Below, piece by piece: positions 1 through 11,298 of a DNA stretch of 64,000 nt. This stretch comes from Euwallacea fornicatus. Lineage: Eukaryota > Arthropoda > Insecta > Coleoptera > Curculionidae. Where the stretch lies: assembly GCF_040115645.1 (NCBI RefSeq), contig NW_027096063.1, positions 186,001 through 250,000 of the forward strand, read 5' to 3'. The translations under genes and the position numbers were made by a program. Position 1 is the first letter of the stretch, and every line of letters begins with the position of its first letter. The notes beneath the pieces are model-generated. The model saw only the letters and a list, made by a program, of their open reading frames with translations. It was not told where the DNA came from and searched no databases.

Positions 1-71
1 CTTTTAGCAAAATAAGCCTAATGGGGCCAAAAACGACAAATCGTCAACTTGGCTGTCCTAGAACAGTCAGT

Positions 72-86
72 TTTTGTCCAAATCGT
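72..86 (+). repeat. Internal direct repeat within the monomer (left copy)
   Basis: A 15-bp stretch of form TTTTGTYCAAATCGT is found here and again at 229-243 of the same monomer, matching at 14 of 15 positions. Together with six AAATCG hexamers per monomer it suggests that the unit grew from shorter sequences. Confidence 0.7.
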
Positions 87-168
87 GTAAATCGCATGAT
101 TTAGGGCTATTTCCTTCATTTCGATCAATCCTGAGTTTCAAAATCGCCAATTCCGTGAAATCGGTGAC

Positions 169-185
169 TTTCGTCGGAAATTGAC
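169..185 (+). other. CENP-B-box-like segment (half match)
   Basis: TTTCGTCGGAAATTGAC is repeated in nearly all monomers. Against the mammalian CENP-B box consensus YTTCGTTGGAARCGGGA it matches 12 of 17 positions: all but one of the first 12, but only one of the last five. Of the nine core positions it keeps TTCG and the central A, but only one G of the CGGG. It is therefore a resemblance, not a valid CENP-B box. Rare variants exist, such as TTTCTTCGG near 22772 and TTTCGTCCG near 54945. Confidence 0.35.
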
Positions 186-228
186 CGTTAGCCATGCTTT
201 GACGTTATTTCAACAACGCTACGAGCAA

Positions 229-243
229 TTTTGTTCAAATCGT
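229..243 (+). repeat. Internal direct repeat within the monomer (right copy)
   Basis: Right-hand copy of the 15-bp element also seen at 72-86 (one mismatch, C versus T in the seventh base). A second mini-repeat pair lies nearby: TTGACCGTTA at 181-190 and TTGACGTTA at 199-207. Confidence 0.7.
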
Positions 244-333
244 CTCCTTTTAGCAAAATAAGCCTAATGGGGCCAAAAACGACAAATCGTCAACTTGGCT
301 GTCCTAGAACAGTCAGTTTTTGTCCAAATCCTG

Positions 334-349
334 TAAATCGCACGATTTA
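334..349 (+). other. 16-bp dyad TAAATCG-CA-CGATTTA, present in nearly every monomer
   Basis: Seven-base perfect inverted arms flank a CA dinucleotide. The element is kept in almost all monomers. The main alternative is CATG in place of CACG (first example 88-103), which breaks one pair and travels with particular monomer types, A and its relatives. Such dyads are common binding sites for dimeric proteins, but no known factor can be named from this sequence. Confidence 0.75.
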
Positions 350-389
350 GGGCTATTTGCATCATTTCGATCAATCCTGAGTTTCAAAA

Positions 390-412
390 TCGCCAATTCC
401 GTGAATCGGCGA
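390..412 (+). other. Hairpin-forming inverted repeat in the 245-bp monomer form
   Basis: The arms TCGCCAATTC and GAATCGGCGA are separated by a 3-base loop CGT and pair at 9 of 10 positions, with one A-C mismatch. The single-A deletion that defines the 245-bp monomer is what brings the two arms into register. The 246-bp form with GTGAAATCGG, and the form with GTCACATCC in the left arm, pair less well. Confidence 0.65.
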
Positions 413-1964
413 CTTTCGTCGGAAATTGACTTTTAACCATGCTTTGACGTTATTTCAACAATGATGCGAGTAATTTTGTTCAAATCGTCTCCTTTTAGCA
501 AAATAAGCCTAATGGGGCCATAAACGACAAATTCCCAATTCGGCTGCGTTAGAACTGTCAGTTTTTGTCCAAATCCTGTAAATCGCACGATTTAGGGCTA
601 TTTCCATCATTTCGATCAATCCTGAGTTTCAAAATCGTCACATCCGTGAAATCGGCAACTTTCGTCGGAAATTGACTTTTAACCATGCTTTGACGTTATT
701 TCAACAACGCTACGAGTAATTTTGTTCAAATCGTCTCCTTTTAGCAAAATAAGCCTAATGGGGCCTTAAACGACAAATCGTCAACTTGGCTGTCCCAGAA
801 CAGTTAGTTTTTGTCCAAATCGTGTAAATCGCACGATTTAGGGCTATTTCCTTCATTTCAATCAATCCTAAGTTTCAAAATCGCCAATTCCGTGAATCGG
901 CGACTTTCGTCGGAAATTGACTTTTAACCATGCTTTGACGTAATTTCAACAACGCTGCGAGCAATTTTGTTCAAATCGTCTCCTTTTAGCAAAATAAGCC
1001 TAATGGGGCCATAAACGACAAATTGCCAATTCGGCTTCGCTAGAACTGTCAGTTTTTGTCCAAATCCTGTAAATCGCACGATTTAGGGCTATTTCCATCA
1101 TTTCGATCAATCCTGAGTTTCAAAATCGTCACATCCGTGAAATCGGCGACTTTCGTCGGAAATTGACCGTTAACCATGCTTTGACGTTATTTCAACAATG
1201 CTGCGAGTAATTTTGTTCAAATCGTCTCCTTTTAGCAAAATAAGCCTAATGGGGCCTTAAACGACAAATCGTCAACTTGGCTGTCCTAGAACAGTCAGTT
1301 TTTGTCCAAATCCTGTAAATCGCACGATTTAGGGCTATTTCCATCATTTCGATCAATCCTGAGTTTCAAAATCGCCAATTCCGTGAATCGGCGACTTTCG
1401 TCGGAAATTGACTTTTAACCATGCTTTGACGTAATTTCAACAACGCTGCGAGCAATTTTGTTCAAATCGTCTTCTTTTAGCAAAATAAGCCTAATGGGGC
1501 CTTAAACGACAAATCGTCAACTTGGCTGTCCTAGAACAGTCAGTTTTTGTCCAAATCCTGTAAATCGCACGATTTAGGGCTATTTCCATCATTTCGATCA
1601 ATCCTGAGTTTCAAAATCGCCAATTCCGTGAATCGGCGACTTTCGTCGGAAATTGACTTTTAACCATGCTTTGACGTAATTTCAACAACGCTGCGAGCAA
1701 TTTTGTTCAAATCGTCTCCTTTTAGCAAAATAAGCCTAATGGGGCCATAAACGACAAATTCCCAATTCGGCTGCGTTAGAACTGTCAGTTTTTGTCCAAA
1801 TCCTGTAAATCGCACGATTTAGGGCTATTTCCATTATTTCGATCAATCCTGAGTTTCAAAATCGTCACTCCCGTGAAATCGGCGAGTTTCGTCGGAAATT
1901 GACCTTTAACCATGCTTTGACGTTATTTCAACAACGCTACGAGCAATTTTGTTCAAATCGTCTC

Positions 1965-4900
1965 CTTTTAGCAAAATAAGCCTAATGGGGCCAAAAACGA
2001 CAAATCGTCAACTTGGCTGTCCTAGAACAGTCAGTTTTTGTCCAAATCGTGTAAATCGCATGATTTAGGGCTATTTCCTTCATTTCGATCAATCCTGAGT
2101 TTCAAAATCGCCAATTCCGTGAAATCGGTGACTTTCGTCGGAAATTGACCGTTAGCCATGCTTTGACGTTATTTCAACAACGCTACGAGCAATTTTGTTC
2201 AAATCGTCTCCTTTTAGCAAAATAAGCCTAATGGGGCCAAAAACGACAAATCGTCAACTTGGCTGTCCTAGAACAGTCAGTTTTTGTCCAAATCCTGTAA
2301 ATCGCACGATTTAGGGCTATTTGCATCATTTCGATCAATCCTGAGTTTCAAAATCGCCAATTCCGTGAATCGGCGACTTTCGTCGGAAATTGACTTTTAA
2401 CCATGCTTTGACGTTATTTCAACAATGATGCGAGTAATTTTGTTCAAATCGTCTCCTTTTAGCAAAATAAGCCTAATGGGGCCATAAACGACAAATTCCC
2501 AATTCGGCTGCGTTAGAACTGTCAGTTTTTGTCCAAATCCTGTAAATCGCACGATTTAGGGCTATTTCCATCATTTCGATCAATCCTGAGTTTCAAAATC
2601 GTCACATCCGTGAAATCGGCAACTTTCGTCGGAAATTGACTTTTAACCATGCTTTGACGTTATTTCAACAACGCTACGAGTAATTTTGTTCAAATCGTCT
2701 CCTTTTAGCAAAATAAGCCTAATGGGGCCTTAAACGACAAATCGTCAACTTGGCTGTCCCAGAACAGTTAGTTTTTGTCCAAATCGTGTAAATCGCACGA
2801 TTTAGGGCTATTTCCATCATTTCGATCAATCCTGAGTTTCAAAATCGTCACATCCGTGAAATCGGCAACTTTCGTCGGAAATTGACCGTTAACCATGTTT
2901 TGACGTTATTTCAACAACGCTGCGAGTAATGTTGTTCAAATCGTCTCCTTTTAGCAATATAAGCCTAATGGGGCCATAAACGACAAATTGCCAATTCGGC
3001 TTCGCTAGAACTGTCAGTTTTTGTCCAAATCCTGTAAATCGCACGATTTAGGGCTATTTCCATCATTTCGATCAATCCTGAGTTTCAAAATCGTCACATC
3101 CGTGAAATCGGCGACTTTCGTCGGAAATTGACCGTTAACCATGCTTTGACGTTATTTCAACAATGCTGCGAGTAATTTTGTTCAAATCGTCTCCTTTTAG
3201 CAAAATAAGCCTAATGGGGCCTTAAACGACAAATCGTCAACTTGGCTGTCCTAGAACAGTCAGTTTTTGTCCAAATCCTGTAAATCGCACGATTTAGGGC
3301 TATTTCCATCATTTCGATCAATCCTGAGTTTCAAAATCGCCAATTCCGTGAATCGGCGACTTTCGTCGGAAATTGACTTTTAACCATGCTTTGACGTAAT
3401 TTCAACAACGCTGCGAGCAATTTTGTTCAAATCGTCTCCTTTTAGCAAAATAAGCCTAATGGGGCCATAAACGACAAATTCCCAATTCGGCTGCGTTAGA
3501 ACTGTCAGTTTTTGTCCAAATCCTGTAAATCGCACGATTTAGGGCTATTTCCATCATTTCGATCAATCCTGAGTTTCAAAATCATCACATCCGTGAAATC
3601 GGCAACTTTCGTCGGAAATTGACTTTTAACCATGCTTTGACGTTATTTCAACAACGCTACGAGTAATTTTGTTCAAATCGTCTCCTTTTAGCAAAATAAG
3701 CCTAATGGGGCCATAAACGACAAATTCCCAATTCGGCTTCGCTAGAACTGTCAGTTTTGGTCCAAATCCTGTAAATCGCACGATTTAGGGCTATTTCCTT
3801 CATTTCAATCAATCCTGAGTTTCAAAATCGCCAATTCCGTGAAATCGGCGAGTTTCGTCGGAAATTGACCTTTAACCATGCTTTGACGTTATTTCAACAA
3901 CGCTACGAGCAATTTTGTTCAAATCGTCTCCTTTTAGCAAAATAAGCCTAATGGGGCCAAAAACGACAAATCGTCAACTTGGCTGTCCTAGAACAGTCAG
4001 TTTTTGTCCAAATCGTGTAAATCGCATGATTTAGGGCTATTTCCTTCATTTCGATCAATCCTGAGTTTCAAAATCGCCAATTCCGTGAATCGGCGACTTT
4101 CGTCGGAAATTGACCGTTAGCCATGCTTTGACGTTATTTCAACAACGCTACGAGCAATTTTGTTCAAATCGTCTCCTTTTAGCAAAATAAGCCTAATGGG
4201 GCCAAAAACGACAAATCGTCAACTTGGCTGTCCTAGAACAGTCAGTTTTTGTCCAAATCCTGTAAATCGCACGATTTAGGGCTATTTGCATCATTTCGAT
4301 CAATCCTGAGTTTCAAAATCGCCAATTCCGTGAATCGGCGACTTTCGTCGGAAATTGACTTTTAACCATGCTTTGACGTAATTTCAACAACGCTGCGAGC
4401 AATTTTGTTCAAATCGTCTCCTTTTAGCAAAATAAGCCTAATGGGGCCATAAACGACAAATCGTCAACTTGGCTGTCCTAGAACAGTTAGTTTTTGTCCA
4501 AATCGTGTAAATCGCACGATTTAGGGCTATTTGCATCATTTCGATCAATCCTGAGTTTCAAAATCGTCACATCCGTGAAATCGGCAACTTTCGTCGGAAA
4601 TTGACCGTTAACCATGTTTTGACGTTATTTCAACAACGCTGCGAGTAATGTTGTTCAAATCGTCTCCTTTTAGCAATATAAGCCTAATGGGGCCATAAAC
4701 GACAAATTGCCAATTCGGCTTCGCTAGAACTGTCAGTTTTTGTCCAAATCCTGTAAATCGCACGATTTAGGGCTATTTCCATCATTTCGATCAATCCTGA
4801 GTTTCAAAATCGTCACATCCGTGAAATCGGCGACTTTCGTCGGAAATTGACCGTTAACCATGCTTTGACGTTATTTCAACAATGCTGCGAGTAATTTTGT

Positions 4901-5649
4901 TCAAATCGTCTCCTTTTAGCAAAATAAGCCTAATGGGGCCTTAAACGACAAATCGTCAACTTGGCTGTCCTAGAACAGTCAGTTTTTGTCCAAATCCTGT
5001 AAATCGCACGATTTAGGGCTATTTCCATCATTTCGATCAATCCTGAGTTTCAAAATCGCCAATTCCGTGAATCGGCGACTTTCGTCGGAAATTGACTTTT
5101 AACCATGCTTTGACGTAATTTCAACAACGCTGCGAGCAATTTTGTTCAAATCGTCTCCTTTTAGCAAAATAAGCCTAATGGGGCCATAAACGACAAATTC
5201 CCAATTCGGCTGCGTTAGAACTGTCAGTTTTTGTCCAAATCCTGTAAATCGCACGATTTAGGGCTATTTCCATCATTTCGATCAATCCTGAGTTTCAAAA
5301 TCATCACATCCGTGAAATCGGCAACTTTCGTCGGAAATTGACTTTTAACCATGCTTTGACGTTATTTCAACAACGCTACGAGTAATTTTGTTCAAATCGT
5401 CTCCTTTTAGCAAAATAAGCCTAATGGGGCCATAAACGACAAATTCCCAATTCGGCTTCGCTAGAACTGTCAGTTTTGGTCCAAATCCTGTAAATCGCAC
5501 GATTTAGGGCTATTTCCATCATTTCGATCAATCCTGAGTTTTAAAATCGTCACTCCCGTGAAATCGGCGAGTTTCGTCGGAAATTGACCTTTAACCATGC
5601 TTTGACGTTATTTCAACAACGCTACGAGCAATTTTGTTCAAATCGTCTC
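1965..5649. repeat. 15-monomer HOR, copy 1 (3685 bp)
   Basis: It opens with a type A monomer (GAAATCGGTG, CCGTTAGCC) and closes before the next such monomer at 5650. Order by diagnostic variants: A-B-C-D-E-F-H-I then A'-B'-D-E-F-H-G. The second half is a variant of the first, so the 15-mer itself looks like an earlier duplication of a 7- or 8-mer. Confidence 0.85.
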
Positions 5650-8600
5650 CTTTTAGCAAAATAAGCCTAATGGGGCCAAAAACGACAAATCGTCAACTTG
5701 GCTGTCCTAGAACAGTCAGTTTTTGTCCAAATCGTGTAAATCGCATGATTTAGGGCTATTTCCTTCATTTCGATCAATCCTGAGTTTCAAAATCGCCAAT
5801 TCCGTGAAATCGGTGACTTTCGTCGGAAATTGACCGTTAGCCATGCTTTGACGTTATTTCAACAACGCTACGAGCAATTTTGTTCAAATCGTCTCCTTTT
5901 AGCAAAATAAGCCTAATGGGGCCAAAAACGACAAATCGTCAACTTGGCTGTCCTAGAACAGTCAGTTTTTGTCCAAATCGTGTAAATCGCATGATTTAGG
6001 GCTATTTCCTTCATTTCGATCAATCCTGAGTTTCAAAATCGCCAATTCCGTGAATCGGCGACTTTCGTCGGAAATTGACTTTTAACCATGCTTTGACGTT
6101 ATTTCAACAATGATGCGAGTAATTTTGTTCAAATCGTCTCCTTTTAGCAAAATAAGCCTAATGGGGCCATAAACGACAAATTCCCAATTCGGCTGCGTTA
6201 GAACTGTCAGTTTTTGTCCAAATCCTGTAAATCGCACGATTTAGGGCTATTTCCATCATTTCGATCAATCCTGAGTTTCAAAATCGTCACATCCGTGAAA
6301 TCGGCAACTTTCGTCGGAAATTGACCGTTAGCCATGTTTTGACGTTATTTCAACAACGCTGCGAGTAATGTTGTTCAAATCGTCTCCTTTTAGCAATATA
6401 AGCCTAATGGGGCCATAAACGACAAATTGCCAATTCGGCTTCGCTAGAACTGTCAGTTTTTGTCCAAATCCTGTAAATCGCACGATTTAGGGCTATTTCC
6501 ATCATTTCGATCAATCCTGAGTTTCAAAATCGTCACATCCGTGAAATCGGCGACTTTCGTCGGAAATTGACCGTTAACCATGCTTTGACGTTATTTCAAC
6601 AATGCTGCGAGTAATTTTGTTCAAATCGTCTCCTTTTAGCAAAATAAGCCTAATGGGGCCTTAAACGACAAATCGTCAACTTGGCTGTCCTAGAACAGTC
6701 AGTTTTTGTCCAAATCCTGTAAATCGCACGATTTAGGGCTATTTCCATCATTTCGATCAATCCTGAGTTTCAAAATCGCCAATTCCGTGAATCGGCGACT
6801 TTCGTCGGAAATTGACTTTTAACCATGCTTTGACGTAATTTCAACAACGCTGCGAGCAATTTTGTTCAAATCGTCTCCTTTTAGCAAAATAAGCCTAATG
6901 GGGCCATAAACGACAAATTCCCAATTCGGCTGCGTTAGAACTGTCAGTTTTTGTCCAAATCCTGTAAATCGCACGATTTAGGGCTATTTCCATCATTTCG
7001 ATCAATCCTGAGTTTCAAAATCATCACATCCGTGAAATCGGCAACTTTCGTCGGAAATTGACTTTTAACCATGCTTTGACGTTATTTCAACAACGCTACG
7101 AGTAATTTTGTTCAAATCGTCTCCTTTTAGCAAAATAAGCCTAATGGGGCCATAAACGACAAATTCCCAATTCGGCTTCGCTAGAACTGTCAGTTTTGGT
7201 CCAAATCCTGTAAATCGCACGATTTAGGGCTATTTCCTTCATTTCAATCAATCCTGAGTTTCAAAATCGCCAATTCCGTGAAATCGGCGAGTTTCGTCGG
7301 AAATTGACCTTTAACCATGCTTTGACGTTATTTCAACAACGCTACGAGCAATTTTGTTCAAATCGTCTCCTTTTAGCAAAATAAGCCTAATGGGGCCAAA
7401 AACGACAAATCGTCAACTTGGCTGTCCTAGAACAGTCAGTTTTTGTCCAAATCGTGTAAATCGCATGATTTAGGGCTATTTCCTTCATTTCGATCAATCC
7501 TGAGTTTCAAAATCGCCAATTCCGTGAATCGGCGACTTTCGTCGGAAATTGACCGTTAGCCATGCTTTGACGTTATTTCAACAACGCTACGAGCAATTTT
7601 GTTCAAATCGTCTCCTTTTAGCAAAATAAGCCTAATGGGGCCAAAAACGACAAATCGTCAACTTGGCTGTCCTAGAACAGTCAGTTTTTGTCCAAATCCT
7701 GTAAATCGCACGATTTAGGGCTATTTGCATCATTTCGATCAATCCTGAGTTTCAAAATCGCCAATTCCGTGAATCGGCGACTTTCGTCGGAAATTGACTT
7801 TTAACCATGCTTTGACGTAATTTCAACAACGCTGCGAGCAATTTTGTTCAAATCGTCTCCTTTTAGCAAAATAAGCCTAATGGGGCCATAAACGACAAAT
7901 CGTCAACTTGGCTGTCCTAGAACAGTTAGTTTTTGTCCAAATCGTGTAAATCGCACGATTTAGGGCTATTTGCATCATTTCGATCAATCCTGAGTTTCAA
8001 AATCGTCACATCCGTGAAATCGGCAACTTTCGTCGGAAATTGACCGTTAACCATGTTTTGACGTTATTTCAACAACGCTGCGAGTAATGTTGTTCAAATC
8101 GTCTCCTTTTAGCAATATAAGCCTAATGGGGCCATAAACGACAAATTGCCAATTCGGCTTCGCTAGAACTGTCAGTTTTTGTCCAAATCCTGTAAATCGC
8201 ACGATTTAGGGCTATTTCCATCATTTCGATCAATCCTGAGTTTCAAAATCGTCACATCCGTGAAATCGGCGACTTTCGTCGGAAATTGACCGTTAACCAT
8301 GCTTTGACGTTATTTCAACAATGCTGCGAGTAATTTTGTTCAAATCGTCTCCTTTTAGCAAAATAAGCCTAATGGGGCCTTAAACGACAAATCGTCAACT
8401 TGGCTGTCCTAGAACAGTCAGTTTTTGTCCAAATCCTGTAAATCGCACGATTTAGGGCTATTTCCATCATTTCGATCAATCCTGAGTTTCAAAATCGCCA
8501 ATTCCGTGAATCGGCGACTTTCGTCGGAAATTGACTTTTAACCATGCTTTGACGTAATTTCAACAACGCTGCGAGCAATTTTGTTCAAATCGTCTCCTTT

Positions 8601-9334
8601 TAGCAAAATAAGCCTAATGGGGCCATAAACGACAAATTCCCAATTCGGCTGCGTTAGAACTGTCAGTTTTTGTCCAAATCCTGTAAATCGCACGATTTAG
8701 GGCTATTTCCATCATTTCGATCAATCCTGAGTTTCAAAATCATCACATCCGTGAAATCGGCAACTTTCGTCGGAAATTGACTTTTAACCATGCTTTGACG
8801 TTATTTCAACAACGCTACGAGTAATTTTGTTCAAATCGTCTCCTTTTAGCAAAATAAGCCTAATGGGGCCATAAACGACAAATTCCCAATTCGTCTTCGC
8901 TAGAACTGTCAGTTTTGGTCCAAATCCTGTAAATCGCACGATTTAGGGCTATTTCCTTCATTTCAATCAATCCTAAGTTTCAAAATCGCCAATTCCGTGA
9001 AATCAGCAACTTTCGTCGGAAATTGACTTTTAACCATGCTTTGACGTTATTTCAACAACGCTGCGAGCAATTTTGTTCAAATCGTCTCCTTTTAGCAAAA
9101 TAAGCCTAATGGGGCCATAAACGACAAATTCCCAATTCGGCTGCGTTAGAACTGTCAGTTTTTGTCCAAATCCTGTAAATCGCACGATTTAGGGCTATTT
9201 CCATCATTTCGATCAATCCTGAGTTTTAAAATCGTCACTCCCGTGAAATCGGCGAGTTTCGTCGGAAATTGACCTTTAACCATGCTTTGACGTTATTTCA
9301 ACAACGCTACGAGCAATTTTGTTCAAATCGTCTC
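5650..9334. repeat. 15-monomer HOR, copy 2 (3685 bp)
   Basis: It has the same length as the preceding copy, with the A marker at the same internal place (GAAATCGGTG at 2121, 5806 and 9491, spacing 3685 twice). Most monomers correspond one to one. Local differences include a second monomer with GTGTAAATCGCATG rather than CCTGTAAATCGCACG, a third with CCGTTAGCCATGTTTT, and a late monomer near 8892 with TTCGTCTTCGC. Confidence 0.85.
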
Positions 9335-11298
9335 CTTTTAGCAAAATAAGCCTAATGGGGCCAAAAACGACAAATCGTCAACTTGGCTGTCCTAGAACAG
9401 TCAGTTTTTGTCCAAATCGTGTAAATCGCATGATTTAGGGCTATTTCCTTCATTTCGATCAATCCTGAGTTTCAAAATCGCCAATTCCGTGAAATCGGTG
9501 ACTTTCGTCGGAAATTGACCGTTAGCCATGCTTTGACGTTATTTCAACAACGCTACGAGCAATTTTGTTCAAATCGTCTCCTTTTAGCAAAATAAGCCTA
9601 ATGGGGCCAAAAACGACAAATCGTCAAGCTGGCTGTCCTAGAACAGTCAGTTTTTGTCCAAATCCTGTAAATCGCACGATTTAGGGCTATTTGCATCATT
9701 TCGATCAATCCTGAGTTTCAAAATCGCCAATTCCGTGAATCGGCGACTTTCGTCGGAAATTGACTTTTAACCATGCTTTGACGTTATTTCAACAATGATG
9801 CGAGTAATTTTGTTCAAATCGTCTCCTTTTAGCAAAATAAGCCTAATGGGGCCATAAACGACAAATTCCCAATTCGGCTGCGTTAGAACTGTCAGTTTTT
9901 GTCCAAATCCTGTAAATCGCACGATTTAGGGCTATTTCCATCATTTCGATCAATCCTGAGTTTCAAAATCGTCACATCCGTGAAATCGGCAACTTTCGTC
10001 GGAAATTGACCGTTAGCCATGTTTTGACGTTATTTCAACAACGCTGCGAGTAATGTTGTTCAAATCGTCTCCTTTTAGCAAAATAAGCCTAATGGGGCCT
10101 TAAACGACAAATCGTCAACTTGGCTGTCCCAGAACAGTTAGTTTTTGTCCAAATCGTGTAAATCGCACGATTTAGGGCTATTTCCATCATTTCGATCAAT
10201 CCTGAGTTTCAAAATCGTCACATCCGTGAAATCGGCAACTTTCGTCGGAAATTGACCGTTAACCATGTTTTGACGTTATTTCAACAACGCTGCGAGTAAT
10301 GTTGTTCAAATCGTCTCCTTTTAGCAATATAAGCCTAATGGGGCCATAAACGACAAATTGCCAATTCGGCTTCGCTAGAACTGTCAGTTTTTGTCCAAAT
10401 CCTGTAAATCGCACGATTTAGGGCTATTTCCATCATTTCGATCAATCCTGAGTTTCAAAATCGTCACATCCGTGAAATCGGCGACTTTCGTCGGAAATTG
10501 ACCGTTAACCATGCTTTGACGTTATTTCAACAATGCTGCGAGTAATTTTGTTCAAATCGTCTCCTTTTAGCAAAATAAGCCTAATGGGGCCTTAAACGAC
10601 AAATCGTCAACTTGGCTGTCCTAGAACAGTCAGTTTTTGTCCAAATCCTGTAAATCGCACGATTTAGGGCTATTTCCATCATTTCGATCAATCCTGAGTT
10701 TCAAAATCGCCAATTCCGTGAATCGGCGACTTTCGTCGGAAATTGACCGTTAACCATGCTTTGACGTTATTTCAACAATGATGCGAGTAATTTTGTTCAA
10801 ATCGTCTCCTTTTAGCAAAATAAGCCTAATGGGGCCTTAAACTACAAATCGTCAACTTGGCTGTCCTAGAACAGTCAGTTTTTGTCCAAATCCTGTAAAT
10901 CGCACGATTTAGGGCTATTTCCATCATTTCGATCAATCCTGAGTTTCAAAATCGCCAATTCCGTGAATCGGCGACTTTCGTCGGAAATTGACTTTTAACC
11001 ATGCTTTGACGTAATTTCAACAACGCTGCGAGCAATTTTGTTCAAATCGTCTCCTTTTAGCAAAATAAGCCTAATGGGGCCTTAAACGACAAATCGTCAA
11101 CTTGGCTGTCCTAGAACAGTCAGTTTTTGTCCAAATCCTGTAAATCGCACGATTTAGGGCTATTTCCATCATTTCGATCAATCCTGAGTTTCAAAATCGC
11201 CAATTCCGTGAATCGGCGACTTTCGTCGGAAATTGACTTTTAACCATGCTTTGACGTAATTTCAACAACGCTGCGACCAATTTTGTTCAAATCGTCTC
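9335..11298. repeat. Second 8-monomer block (1964 bp)
   Basis: It starts with the same A and B types as 1 and 1965 and has exactly the length of the block at 1-1964. A private change, CAAGCTGGC near 9627, marks its second monomer. Monomers from about 10563 carry CCGTTAACC with AATGATGCGAG, and the next carries AAACTACAAATCG near 10839. That rare pair recurs near 23556 and 23617, showing a shared segment 13 kb away. Confidence 0.75.

Larger units (their letters stand above)
1..246 (+). repeat. Representative 246-bp monomer (type A)
   Basis: The first full unit serves as the reference. Its diagnostic variants are GGGGCCAAAAACG after the unit start, the dimorphic block in its CGTCAACTTGGCTGTCC form, CATG in the dyad, CTTCATTTCGATC, GAAATCGGTG and CCGTTAGCC. 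It has 100 G+C of 246 (40.7%) and 15 CpG. The GAAATCGGTG variant recurs only at about 2121, 5806 and 9491, so it marks the start of HOR copies in the first 10 kb. Confidence 0.9.
247..491 (+). repeat. Representative 245-bp monomer (type B)
   Basis: This is the short form, carrying GTGAATCGG with one A fewer than the 246-bp form. It also shows CACG in the dyad, TTGCATCATT, CTTTTAACC and AATGATGCGAG. In this form the segment 390-412 can fold into a strong hairpin. The 245-bp form is frequent from 1 to about 51000 and rare in the older-looking stretch 51-62 kb. Confidence 0.88.
1..1964. repeat. 8-monomer block (1964 bp), related to the first half of the 15-mer HOR
   Basis: The monomer starts are 1, 247, 492, 738, 983, 1229, 1474 and 1719, in the type order A-B-C-D-E-F-F-G. 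The first three types recur in the same order at 1965, 2211 and 2456. The fourth differs in its second half: at 738 it ends with CTTTTAACC and GACGTAATTT, at 2702 with CCGTTAACC and ATGTTTTGACG. That points to exchange inside the monomer. Confidence 0.85.

Noticed and set aside
100..106. TTTAGGG, the plant-type telomere unit, once in nearly every monomer
   Set aside because: A single 7-mer per 246 bp, never in tandem. It is part of the flank of the dyad and no evidence of telomere or interstitial telomeric repeats.
122..130. GATCAATCC-like match to the relaxed RNA polymerase III B box GWTCRANNC
   Set aside because: The relaxed pattern is expected by chance about once in eight monomers of this size. 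I found no convincing A box at the right distance and no T-run terminator tied to it, so a tRNA-derived origin is not supported.
201..206. GACGTT / TGACGT as a CRE-like transcription factor site
   Set aside because: A six-base match common by chance and altered to GACATT or GACGTAATT in many units. No other promoter elements are seen.
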